A stretch of 28,084 nucleotides of DNA from Gallionellaceae bacterium (GTDB lineage Bacteria > Pseudomonadota > Gammaproteobacteria > Burkholderiales > Gallionellaceae). The notes beneath the pieces were generated by a model. It was not told the origin of the DNA and made no database searches. It saw nothing but the letters and a program-made list of their open reading frames with translations. This document shows positions 15,794-23,303 of this stretch, in pieces. The stretch spans positions 1 through 28,084 of the forward strand of contig PLYB01000117.1 in the NCBI GenBank assembly GCA_003151655.1. The letters are read 5' to 3'. Each line of letters opens with the position of its first letter. Within the stretch, counting starts at the first letter, position 1. A program made the translations under genes and the position numbers.

Positions 15794-16091
15794 TTTTACC
15801 TCCTGTCAGTCGGATAATATCCGCCTCGAAATCAATTAAAAGTTGTTCCTGAGTGGTGAATGCATAGGGTTGCTGCTGTTCATCTTTGCCCAGATGCCGA
15901 TGATCGCCCTTGCCTGACTCGTTGTCATAGCGCACCACAGTTACACCATCTATCCCGCAGTAAAGCCGGTACTTGAAGTGATGCGAACAGCCCTGTACGG
16001 GCGTGGCAACAAACCAGACTACCCGCTCGATCAACGCGTTGCCCTTTCGTACCCTGTCCTTAATGACGAGCTGCGTTTTCATATATGGCAT
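15777..16091 (-). CDS. TumE-type toxin-like protein (DUF6516)
   Basis: A 104-residue protein with the family pattern: a basic N-terminus, VVWFVATPVQGCSHHFKYRL, then DGVTVVRYDNESGKGDHRHLG, then PYAFTTQEQLLIDFEADI. The GKGDHRH segment is the most conserved and carries candidate catalytic or ligand residues. Naming as a toxin follows family annotation, and its target is not established here. The ATG at 16082 (residue 4) is an alternative start; no Shine-Dalgarno decides. It is the first gene of a two-gene operon with the winged-helix partner. Confidence 0.82.
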   Translation of the reverse strand: MPYMKTQLVIKDRVRKGNALIERVVWFVATPVQGCSHHFKYRLYCGIDGVTVVRYDNESGKGDHRHLGKDEQQQPYAFTTQEQLLIDFEADIIRLTGGKNESHY

Positions 16092-16093
16092 TC

Positions 16094-16123
16094 TAGCAAT
16101 ATATTGCCAACAGGCAATAGCTA
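16094..16123 (-). promoter_or_regulatory. Palindromic operator candidate before the TumE-type pair
   Basis: ATTGCC-AACA-GGCAAT (16103-16118) is a perfect inverted repeat with outer arms TAGC (16094-16097) and GCTA (16120-16123). It lies immediately upstream of the toxin-like start. The position suits autoregulation by the winged-helix partner. Confidence 0.5.
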
Positions 16124-16148
16124 ATTTTTCTGGATTTCTAAAGTAAAA

Positions 16149-16176
16149 GCCCCGACAAAATCTGCCGGGGTTTTTT
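16149..16176 (-). terminator. Intrinsic terminator after the cysteine desulfurase gene
   Basis: CCCCG (16150-16154) and CGGGG (16166-16170) form a stem. Read on the minus strand it is preceded by AAAAAA and followed by CTTTTA. It lies about 25 bases past the stop at 16199. The T-run is better on the plus strand, so it may work in both directions. Confidence 0.65.
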
Positions 16177-16198
16177 GCTGCGTTGCGAAGCTACAAGA

Positions 16199-17950
16199 TT
16201 ACTTTCTTGCCAACTGCCTAACCACTCCCACCAAACGATCTATCTCTTCGTGGGTGTTGTAGAACGCCAGTGACGGACGTACCGTAGCTTCGAGTTCGAA
16301 GCGGCGCAGGATAGGTTGTGCGCAGTGATGCCCAGTGCGCACGGCGATACCTTCCTTGTTGAGTGCTTCACCGACTTCGGAAGTTTGGTAGCCATCCAGC
16401 ACGAACGACAATACACTGGTTTTTTCTTTTGCGGTACCAATCAACTTAAGGCCGGGAATGCTTCTCAGTGCGCCCATCGCGTACACCAGCAACTCGTGCT
16501 CGTAACGGTTGATGTTGTCGATACCGAGTTTTTGCACGTAGTCGATGGCCGCGCCGAGTCCGACTGCATCGGCGATGTTGCCGGTGCCCGCTTCGAATTT
16601 CGACGGGGCAGGGTGGTAGCGTGTTTTCTCGAAAGTGACATCCTCGATCATGTTGCCGCCGCCTTGCCATGCGGGCATATCTTCCAGCACTTCCGGTTTG
16701 CCGTAGAGTGCGCCGATGCCGGTGGGCCCGAACACTTTGTGGCCGGAGAACACGAAGAAATCGCAATCCAGATATTGCACGTCGGCACGCATGTGCGAAA
16801 CTGATTGTGCGCCATCCAGCAACACCTTCGCTCCGTAACGATGTGCCATCTCGATCATCTGCTTGGCCGGTGTTACTGTGCCAAGTGCGTTCGAGACTTG
16901 CGTGAATGACACCAGCTTGGTGCGCGAGTTGAGCAAGCGTTCGTATTCTTCCAGCAATACTTGGCCGTCGTCATCCACGGGAGCCACGCGCAACTTCGCG
17001 CCGGTTTCGGCACACAGCATTTGCCAAGGCACGATGTTGGCGTGATGTTCCAGATGTGAGATCAGAATCTCGTCATCTTTGCCGATATGTTTTTTACCCC
17101 AACTCTTTGCCACCAGATTGATCGCTTCCGTGGTGCCGCGTACGAAAATGATTTCTTTGCTGGAACTGGCATTGAGGAAGTCGGCGATCTTGTCACGCGC
17201 ACCTTCATACGCATCGGTGGCACGTGCTGCAATTTCGTGTGCTGCGCGATGGATATTCGAGTTTTCGTGCTCATAGAAATACGATAAACGATCAATCACC
17301 GACTGCGGCTTTTGCGTGGTCGCGGCATTGTCCAGCCATGCCAGCGGACGACCATTTACCAGCTCTTTCAAGATGGGGAAATCGCGGCGTACGGAAAGCA
17401 CATCGAACGGCGGATGCCCCGAGGTTGGAACTTGCCCTGCAAAGGCATGACCAGTAGAACCAGTTTGCGGAGTATTGGTTTGCGCCGGACTCTGATTGAA
17501 GCGGGCAGCTTCATCCAGAAAATACAATGTCGCACCCGTCATTTTCGGATGTTCTTTGGCGTTGTCTTTCAGCAAGTCGCGCAGCACATCCTCACCCGGA
17601 TAACTGGAAGCGAGATTTGGTGCAACCGAGAAATCAGCGCCCGGTGCCCAGTCGTTGGTGACGGGCAATTGCGGCGTGTGAGTGCGCGGCTTGTCTAAAT
17701 GCAGATCAAGCGGGTCGCCCCCGGTCAGCGGAAAAGCCAAATCGTTGCTGCGCGGCGGTGTCGCCGAACCCAATGATGGCGCATAAGCCGACAACTGTCC
17801 CGGCACACCAGCGAACAATTCGTTTGCAATACGCTCGATCATTGCGATATCCGGCACGAAGCCTTGCCCGCCCGCCAGCGCGGCAGCATCACTGTGAGCG
17901 GGGATGTTGGCCGAACTGATGTCGGGAATATTTAGATTACTTGTACTCAT
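16199..17950 (-). CDS. Encapsulin cargo: SufS-like cysteine desulfurase with N-terminal targeting region
   Basis: A 583-residue PLP enzyme that takes sulfur from L-cysteine, leaving alanine. The catalytic domain runs from about residue 182 (FDVLSVRRDFPIL) to the end and is SufS-class: PLP Lys 405 in FSGHKVFGPTG, Asp 379 in LLDGAQS, His 303 in EHHANIVPW, and catalytic Cys 543 in RTGHHCAQP. Ordinary SufS is about 405 residues. The additional 180 are Pro/Ser/Thr/Gly-rich and look disordered, apart from two conserved-looking helical motifs (31-51, FVPDIAMIERIANELF; and 119-151). In family 2A systems such an N-terminus loads the enzyme into the shell. The start at 17950 lies inside the last shell codons (14-base overlap), so expression is coupled to the shell gene. 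Confidence 0.95.
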   Translation of the reverse strand: MSTSNLNIPDISSANIPAHSDAAALAGGQGFVPDIAMIERIANELFAGVPGQLSAYAPSLGSATPPRSNDLAFPLTGGDPLDLHLDKPRTHTPQLPVTNDWAPGADFSVAPNLASSYPGEDVLRDLLKDNAKEHPKMTGATLYFLDEAARFNQSPAQTNTPQTGSTGHAFAGQVPTSGHPPFDVLSVRRDFPILKELVNGRPLAWLDNAATTQKPQSVIDRLSYFYEHENSNIHRAAHEIAARATDAYEGARDKIADFLNASSSKEIIFVRGTTEAINLVAKSWGKKHIGKDDEILISHLEHHANIVPWQMLCAETGAKLRVAPVDDDGQVLLEEYERLLNSRTKLVSFTQVSNALGTVTPAKQMIEMAHRYGAKVLLDGAQSVSHMRADVQYLDCDFFVFSGHKVFGPTGIGALYGKPEVLEDMPAWQGGGNMIEDVTFEKTRYHPAPSKFEAGTGNIADAVGLGAAIDYVQKLGIDNINRYEHELLVYAMGALRSIPGLKLIGTAKEKTSVLSFVLDGYQTSEVGEALNKEGIAVRTGHHCAQPILRRFELEATVRPSLAFYNTHEEIDRLVGVVRQLARK

Positions 17951-18854
17951 GGTATTTACCCACTTCGACATCATCGAGCACGGCGAGCGCGTCGTCGGTC
18001 AAAATAGCGAGTGAGCAATACAGCGAGATCAGGTAAGACGCGATAGCTTTGCGGTCGATGCCCATAAAACGTACGGACAGGCCCATGCTTTGTTCGCCCG
18101 GCAGATTCGGTTGATACAAACCAACCACGCCTTGGCGGCTTTCGCCGGTGCGCAACAGAATGATACTGGACTTGCCTTTGACTACCGGAATTTTGTCCGA
18201 TGGAATCAACGGAATGCCACGCCATGTCAGGAACGGAGAGCCGGAGATAGTCACGGTTGGAGGTGGTACGCCACGACGGGTGCATTCACGACCGAAGGCG
18301 GCAATAGCCAAAGGATGAGCCAGGAAGAAACCGGGTTCTTTCCAAACTTTAGAGATCAATTCATCCAAATCGTCCGGTGTCGGTGCGCCGGTGCGAGTCT
18401 TGATACGTTGGCTCTCGGCAACATTAGTCAGTAGGCCATATTCTTTATTGTTGATCAGTTCACTTTCTTGGCGCTCTTTGACGGTTTCAATAGTCAGGCG
18501 CAACTGTTCTTTGATCTGATTGTGCGGGCTGCTGTACAGGTCGGAGACGCGGGTGTGTACATCCACCACGGTATTGACGGCGCTCAGCATGTATTCGCGC
18601 CCCCACTCTTCATAGTCCACGAAAGTTTGCGGCAATTCGCGCTCATCGCGTTGCGAGCAGGCAACGGTTACTCGTGATGCATCTTTAACTTTGTTGACGC
18701 GGTAGATACCTGCTTCCAGCGGAACCCAGCTCAACAACTGCGGCAACCAACGCGGCGTGATGATCGAAAGTTGCGGAACGGTCTTGGTGGCATTGGCTAG
18801 CGTGCGCGCGGCGACATCGCTTAATGCCAATTGGTCTTTGCTATCTACAGCCAT
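17937..18854 (-). CDS. Family 2A encapsulin nanocompartment shell protein
   Basis: A 305-residue HK97-fold shell protein of the SrpI-type family 2A encapsulins, which self-assemble into hollow icosahedral protein cages in the cytoplasm. Recognition rests on overall resemblance (SDVAARTLANATKTVPQLS, then ITPRWLPQLLSWVPLEAGIYRVNKV, FVDYEEWGREYMLSAVNTVVDVHTRVSDLYS, and GVVGLYQPNLPGEQSMGLSVRFMGIDRKAIASYLIS near the C-terminus) and on the adjoining cysteine desulfurase cargo. AAGGAG seven bases before the ATG at 18854 fixes the start; a TTG two codons earlier is not needed. Known relatives are sulfur-starvation induced or store elemental sulfur made from cysteine. A 250-base gap with a repeat element separates it from xre/epsC upstream. 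Confidence 0.95.
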   Translation of the reverse strand: MAVDSKDQLALSDVAARTLANATKTVPQLSIITPRWLPQLLSWVPLEAGIYRVNKVKDASRVTVACSQRDERELPQTFVDYEEWGREYMLSAVNTVVDVHTRVSDLYSSPHNQIKEQLRLTIETVKERQESELINNKEYGLLTNVAESQRIKTRTGAPTPDDLDELISKVWKEPGFFLAHPLAIAAFGRECTRRGVPPPTVTISGSPFLTWRGIPLIPSDKIPVVKGKSSIILLRTGESRQGVVGLYQPNLPGEQSMGLSVRFMGIDRKAIASYLISLYCSLAILTDDALAVLDDVEVGKYHEYK

Positions 18855-18963
18855 GGTCAACTCCTTATGAAAAAAACAGATAAAGTTATACGAAAAAAAG
18901 CTAAGCGATGTTCGGGCAAATTGAGAACGGGTTCAACCTGCTATAGCCACCAAAATCTATTTG

Positions 18964-19087
18964 GTCATACCGGCGAAGGCCGGTATCCAGCAAAGAAAAC
19001 AATCCCGCGCAGCGGACAAAAGCTTAATGTTGTCTGCTACGCAGTAATAATTTAATCATCGTGATACCGGCCTTCGCCGGTATCACG
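18964..19087. repeat. MITE-like palindromic repeat, copy 1
   Basis: The left end has a hairpin ATACCGGC-GAAG-GCCGGTAT (18967-18986) and the right end a perfect 11-base stem, GTGATACCGGC and GCCGGTATCAC (19061-19086) with a CTTC loop. The two ends are also inverted copies of one another. The core (CCCGCGCAGCGGACA) matches a second copy at 27970-28084. It lies between xre and the encapsulin gene and could separate or modulate their transcription. Confidence 0.75.
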
Positions 19088-19106
19088 TGCCCACGGTTTC
19101 GCAAAA

Positions 19107-19322
19107 TCAAATATGTTCGCAGCGCGCAATCAAGGAAGACAGTTGTATTTCCAGCGCACTGGCCAATTTTGAAACTGTGATGATTGAAGGCACGGCACGC
19201 CCCCGTTCCACCTCCCCCAGATATGAGCGATTAAGATCGGCACGCTCAGCCAACTGCTCTTGCGACCAGCCTCGCTCTTCTCGCAATTGCCGAAGTATTT
19301 GTGCGAACTGTTCGATAGTCAT
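19107..19322 (-). CDS. Small XRE-family helix-turn-helix regulator
   Basis: A 71-residue protein that is essentially a single Cro/CI-type five-helix domain: FAQILRQLREERGWSQEQLAERADLNRSYLGEVERG, then PSIITVSKLASALEI. It lacks any ligand-binding or catalytic extension. Its ATG overlaps the epsC TGA by four bases (ATGA), so it is made from the epsC message. Its place upstream of the encapsulin shell makes it a candidate regulator of the sulfur nanocompartment or of its own operon, but no operator can be named from the sequence. Confidence 0.88.
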   Translation of the reverse strand: MTIEQFAQILRQLREERGWSQEQLAERADLNRSYLGEVERGRAVPSIITVSKLASALEIQLSSLIARCEHI

Positions 19323-20278
19323 GGCTTGCTCCCGGCGAGTTCATGTTGTGAACTGGCTTGGGTGATCACGCTGCCCGGCGGCACACTGCGTGTGAGCCAC
19401 ACGTTGCCGCCGATGCTGGAGCCCTTGCCGATGGTGATACGCCCTAGAATCGTCGCACCCGCGTAGACCACAACATCGTCTTCAAGTATCGGATGGCGCG
19501 GCGCACCTTTTTCCAATACGCCATCTTCGCCGACATTAAAGCGCTTGGCACCCAAAGTTACCGCCTGATAAATTCGCACGCGTTCGCCGATGACAGCGGT
19601 CTCGCCGATTACCACACCCGTACCGTGATCGATGAAGAAACCGGAGCCGATCTGAGCGCCTGGATGAATGTCGATGCCCGTTTCGGAATGCGCCAGTTCG
19701 GCGATGATGCGTGCGATCATCGATGCGCCAAGTTTATGTAGCACATGCGCCAAACGGTGATGGATAACGGCCTGCGCGCCGGGATAACACAGCAGAATTT
19801 CGTCCACGCTGTGTGCTGCCGGGTCGCCGTTGTAGGCGGCGCGCACGTCGGTATCCAGCAGGCTGCGTACTTGCGGCAACGTTGCTGCGAAAGTGCGCAC
19901 GATATTCACGGCTTTCACATCGTTATTAGCATCAAGCTCATGGCCCGATTGACGCGCGCTGTAATGCAGCTCCAGTAATACCTGTTGATGCAGCGCATGC
20001 AGCGCGCTATCCAGCGTGTGCGCTACAAAGAAGTCTTCGCTCTCTTGCCGCAAGTCTGGCGGGCCGAGGCGCATGGGGAACAATGCGCCGCGCAAACCAT
20101 CCACGATGTCACGTATCTGTTCCGGTGCCGGTAACTCGCGCCCGCCGCACTCGTGGTTGCGCGCGCAGGACTCGCGCCAGCGGCGGCGCACATCGCGTAG
20201 TTCCGCTACGATCTGCGCGAGCGACCAGTCGTGTGCTTCGCTTGCCACTATCCGCAATTCATGTGCAGGTTTGCTCAT
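19319..20278 (-). CDS. epsC: Serine O-acetyltransferase (EpsC type)
   Basis: A 319-residue enzyme making O-acetyl-L-serine from serine and acetyl-CoA, the first step of cysteine synthesis. The C-terminal half is a left-handed beta-helix with hexapeptide repeats; HSETGIDIHPGAQIGSGFFIDHGTGVVIGETAVIG (198-232) carries the catalytic region (Asp/His), and GGNVWLTRSVPPGSVI (290-305) closes the helix. The N-terminal 170 residues are alpha-helical, longer than in classical CysE (273 in E. coli) and typical of the EpsC branch. Serine acetyltransferase genes are a known companion of family 2A encapsulins. It forms an operon with the XRE gene. O-acetylserine is also the precursor of the CysB inducer, linking it to the cys operon nearby. 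No clear Shine-Dalgarno is seen. Confidence 0.9.
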   Translation of the reverse strand: MSKPAHELRIVASEAHDWSLAQIVAELRDVRRRWRESCARNHECGGRELPAPEQIRDIVDGLRGALFPMRLGPPDLRQESEDFFVAHTLDSALHALHQQVLLELHYSARQSGHELDANNDVKAVNIVRTFAATLPQVRSLLDTDVRAAYNGDPAAHSVDEILLCYPGAQAVIHHRLAHVLHKLGASMIARIIAELAHSETGIDIHPGAQIGSGFFIDHGTGVVIGETAVIGERVRIYQAVTLGAKRFNVGEDGVLEKGAPRHPILEDDVVVYAGATILGRITIGKGSSIGGNVWLTRSVPPGSVITQASSQHELAGSKP

Positions 20279-20562
20279 TTAAGTGTGCCAGTTCCATCTC
20301 CGACGAGATGCAGAAATCAAACTTGAGATAAAGGTAATGTCCGAAAAGAAGTCTATGGTCAGCAACGCATTTATCTAACCAAGTAATTTTCATAACCTTT
20401 GCGTGATTATTGATATGGCGACGAAAGTAGTGAGGCTCTGGAACCGGATTAATATGTAATCCTGCTAAGCTTCAAAGAATATATTGGTTCTGGATTTGGC
20501 GACGGCTGGCTACCATGCACACGTGGAAGCTAACTACTTTCATGTTCTCTCCCTCTGATTTT

Positions 20563-20590
20563 GGCATCCATCGTGGATGCCCGTTTTTTT
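20563..20590 (+). terminator. Orphan intrinsic terminator, possible small-RNA end
   Basis: GGCATCCA-TCG-TGGATGCC is a perfect 8-base stem followed by C, G and seven T. No plus-strand gene precedes it for several kilobases. A C/U-rich tract (TTCTCTCCCTCTG, near 20545-20558) just before it resembles anti-Shine-Dalgarno loops of small RNAs. Confidence 0.65.
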
Positions 20591-20650
20591 GGGCAAGTAG
20601 ATACCAAAAATTCCGTAATTCCGTTTCTATTTCAATAAGGCAATCATTGC

Positions 20651-20694
20651 GTAGGGTGCATTCCATGCACCATGGTGCGCAGAGCGCACCCTAC
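20651..20694. repeat. REP-like palindrome
   Basis: GTAGGGTGC at 20651-20659 and GCACCCTAC at 20686-20694 are perfect inverted arms around an inner palindrome TGCACCATGGTGC. This is a dispersed bacterial repeat style with no coding content. Confidence 0.7.
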
Positions 20695-20893
20695 GATATA
20701 TTCAATTTCACTTTTGAAATGGAAATGGAATGAGCTTGCTGGAAAACCGCAGTTGAATGATTGCAATCCCCCTCGATTAAGTTCGGGACATGCTTCGATA
20801 CGCCCAAAGTGCGTGCTGCGTCTTCAAACGGCTACGCCTTTAAGGGCGTATGCCAGACGCCACCACGACATAATGAATACATCAACCAGTGTT

Positions 20894-23260
20894 CTACTTC
20901 CCGCTCTGTGCCAGCTTACGCCAAGTTTCTACCAGCGTATCCGGATTGAGTGACATGGTTTGGATACCGATTTCCATCAGCCACTGCGCGAAGTCAAAAT
21001 GATCTGATGGCCCCTGCCCGCAAATGCCAACGTATTTATTTAGACGGTTGCAGGTGGTAATCGCCATTGACAATAAGGCCTTGACCGCAGGATCGCGCTC
21101 GTCGAAACGATCCGCCACCAAGCTGGAATCGCGATCCAAGCCAAGCGTCAGTTGCGTCAAATCGTTGGAGCCGATGGAGAAGCCGTCGAAGAATTGCAGG
21201 AAGTCTTCGGCCAGCAACGCGTTGGACGGAATCTCGCACATCATGATGAGACGCAAGCCGTTTTCGCCGCGTTTCAGGCCGTTCTTTTCCAGCGTGGCGA
21301 CGACTTCGCGCGCTTCTTGCACGGTACGCACGAACGGGATCATCAGTTCGACGTTGGAGTAACCCAGTTTTTCACGCACGCGTTTCATCGCGCGGCATTC
21401 CAATTCGAAACAATCACTGAAATTCGCCGCGACATAACGTCCGGCACCACGGAAGCCGATCATGGGATTCTCTTCCATCGGCTCGTAGATTTCACCGCCT
21501 AACAGTTTGCGGTATTCGTTTGACTTGAAGTCCGACAAGCGCACGATGACCGGCTTGGGCCAGAATGCAGCGGCAAGGGTGGACACGCCTTCGACAATCT
21601 TTTCCACATAGAACTCGACCGGGTCGGCATACCCGGCGGCGCGACGCGACACGGCCTCATGCAACTTGCTTGGCAGCTTGTTGTATTCCAACACAGCCTT
21701 GGGATGGATGCCGATCAGATTATTGATGATGAATTCAAGACGCGCCAAACCCACTCCTGCCGACGGCAGTTGCGCGAACTCGAATGCCAGCGTGGGATTG
21801 CCGACGTTCAACATCAGCTTGACCGGTATCGGCGGCAAAGCATCTTCGCTGCTGACGGCGACTTCGAACGGCAATTGGCCGTGGTACACATAGCCGGTAT
21901 CGCCTTCCGCACAAGATGCGGTGACGGTTTCGCCCTCTTGCAATGCCGAAGTGGCATGACCGCAACCCACGATGGCGGGAATGCCCAACTCGCGCGCGAT
22001 GATGGCGGCGTGACAGGTACGTCCGCCGCGATTGGTGATGATGGCCGCAGCCCGCTTCATCACCGGCTCCCAGTTCGGATCGGTCATATCGGTAACCAGC
22101 ACATCGCCTGCCTGCACCTTGTCCATTTCGGCGGTGCTGGCAACAATACGCACACGACCAGTACCTATCTTCTGGCCGATGGCGCGACCTTCAACCAGCA
22201 CCACGCCGCGTTGCTGCAATCGGTATTTCTCAGTAGCGCCGTTGGATGCATTCGACTTCACTGTTTCGGGACGCGCTTGCAGGATGTATATCTTGCCGTC
22301 GATGCCATCCTTACCCCATTCGATGTCCATCGGACGGCCGTAATGTTGTTCGATGGATACGGCATAACGTGCCAACTGCAACACGTCTTCATCATTCAGC
22401 GAAAAGCGTGATTGCTCTTCGGCAGGCACCGGCTCGATGCGCGTGGAGCGTCCGGCAGAACGCTGCACGTCAAACACCATGCGTTGTTGTTTGGAACCAA
22501 GGCTGCGGCGCACGACAGCCGGGAAACCCGCTGCCAGCTGCTGCTTGTGGACATAAAATTCATCCGGATTGACCGCGCCCTGCACCACCATTTCGCCCAG
22601 ACCGTAAGACGAGGTGATGAACACGGCATCGCGGAAACCGGATTCGGTATCCAGCGTAAACATTACACCCGAGGCTCCCAGATCGGAGCGCACCATGCGC
22701 TGCACACCCGCCGAAAGTGCCACATCGGCATGGGTGAAATCTTTGTGTACGCGATATGAAATAGCGCGGTCGTTATACAGCGATGCGAACACTTCGCGTA
22801 TCGCGTGCAGAATATGATCGATACCGTGAATATTTAGAAATGTTTCCTGCTGTCCGGCAAACGAGGCATCCGGCAAGTCTTCTGCCGTAGCCGAGGAGCG
22901 CACGGCAAAGCTGCCCTCACCCGCTGCGGACATCTTGGTGTAGTGCTCGCGAATTTCGGTTTCCAGACGCTTGGGTAAAGGCGCATCGACGATCCAACCG
23001 CGTATTTGACGCCCGGCTTCGGCGAGAGCGACAACGTCGTCCACATTCAATGTTTTCAGCGCATCCTCGATGCGTTTTGCCAAGCCATCTTCAGCCAGAA
23101 AATCCCGGTAAGCCTGCGCCGTGGTGGCGAATCCATCCGGCACGCTAACACCGGAGGAACTCAGGTTGGAAATCATTTCTCCAAGAGAAGCATTCTTGCC
23201 GCCCACCTCGGGAATGTCGGCGATGCCCAAAGACTGGAATGGAATTACGTAAGGTTGCAT
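20894..23260 (-). CDS. ppsA: Phosphoenolpyruvate synthase
   Basis: A 788-residue cytoplasmic enzyme converting pyruvate, ATP and water to PEP, AMP and phosphate, the entry to gluconeogenesis. The ATP-grasp domain covers about 1-340 (VGGKNASLGEM near 19; FAVRSSATAEDLPDASFAGQQ near 118-138), the phosphohistidine domain about 380-455 with catalytic His 417 in GGRTCHAAIIAREL, and the C-terminal TIM-barrel has the general acid Cys 747 in GICGQGPSD. Length matches E. coli PpsA (792). The start at 23260 has an AGGAGAAGG ribosome site. It stands alone downstream of the rnf operon on the same strand. No ppsR (PEP synthase regulatory protein) gene adjoins it. Confidence 0.96.
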   Translation of the reverse strand: MQPYVIPFQSLGIADIPEVGGKNASLGEMISNLSSSGVSVPDGFATTAQAYRDFLAEDGLAKRIEDALKTLNVDDVVALAEAGRQIRGWIVDAPLPKRLETEIREHYTKMSAAGEGSFAVRSSATAEDLPDASFAGQQETFLNIHGIDHILHAIREVFASLYNDRAISYRVHKDFTHADVALSAGVQRMVRSDLGASGVMFTLDTESGFRDAVFITSSYGLGEMVVQGAVNPDEFYVHKQQLAAGFPAVVRRSLGSKQQRMVFDVQRSAGRSTRIEPVPAEEQSRFSLNDEDVLQLARYAVSIEQHYGRPMDIEWGKDGIDGKIYILQARPETVKSNASNGATEKYRLQQRGVVLVEGRAIGQKIGTGRVRIVASTAEMDKVQAGDVLVTDMTDPNWEPVMKRAAAIITNRGGRTCHAAIIARELGIPAIVGCGHATSALQEGETVTASCAEGDTGYVYHGQLPFEVAVSSEDALPPIPVKLMLNVGNPTLAFEFAQLPSAGVGLARLEFIINNLIGIHPKAVLEYNKLPSKLHEAVSRRAAGYADPVEFYVEKIVEGVSTLAAAFWPKPVIVRLSDFKSNEYRKLLGGEIYEPMEENPMIGFRGAGRYVAANFSDCFELECRAMKRVREKLGYSNVELMIPFVRTVQEAREVVATLEKNGLKRGENGLRLIMMCEIPSNALLAEDFLQFFDGFSIGSNDLTQLTLGLDRDSSLVADRFDERDPAVKALLSMAITTCNRLNKYVGICGQGPSDHFDFAQWLMEIGIQTMSLNPDTLVETWRKLAQSGK

Positions 23261-23303
23261 TGCCTTCTCCTGTAATTAATAATTATCCAAAAATCGAAAC
23301 TCA

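Larger units (their letters stand above)
20279..20893. other. Gene-free region between epsC and ppsA
   Basis: 615 bases with no convincing coding sequence; the short frames on both strands (for example 20472-20666 minus) lack a domain, a ribosome site and codon bias. It contains an orphan plus-strand terminator (20563-20590), a REP-like palindrome (20651-20694) and a degenerate hairpin near the ppsA end (20843-20861). The epsC promoter should be at its left end. Confidence 0.5.

Noticed and set aside
16199..17950. Housekeeping sufS of a SUF iron-sulfur operon
   Set aside because: No sufB, sufC, sufD or sufE/U nearby; the 180-residue N-terminal extension and the overlap with a shell gene mark it as encapsulin cargo.
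17937..18854. Phage capsid protein from a prophage
   Set aside because: The HK97-type fold could suggest it, but there is no terminase, portal, protease or tail gene, and the cargo partner identifies an encapsulin.
18964..19087. CRISPR-like repeat
   Set aside because: Only two ends related by inversion, no regular direct repeats or spacers, no cas genes.
20472..20733. Short frames on both strands in the epsC-ppsA gap
   Set aside because: They run through a terminator hairpin and a REP-like palindrome and show no start signals or domain.
21659..22411. 250-codon plus-strand frame inside ppsA
   Set aside because: Antisense shadow of a canonical enzyme, rich in His/Arg/Gln as expected of such shadows.
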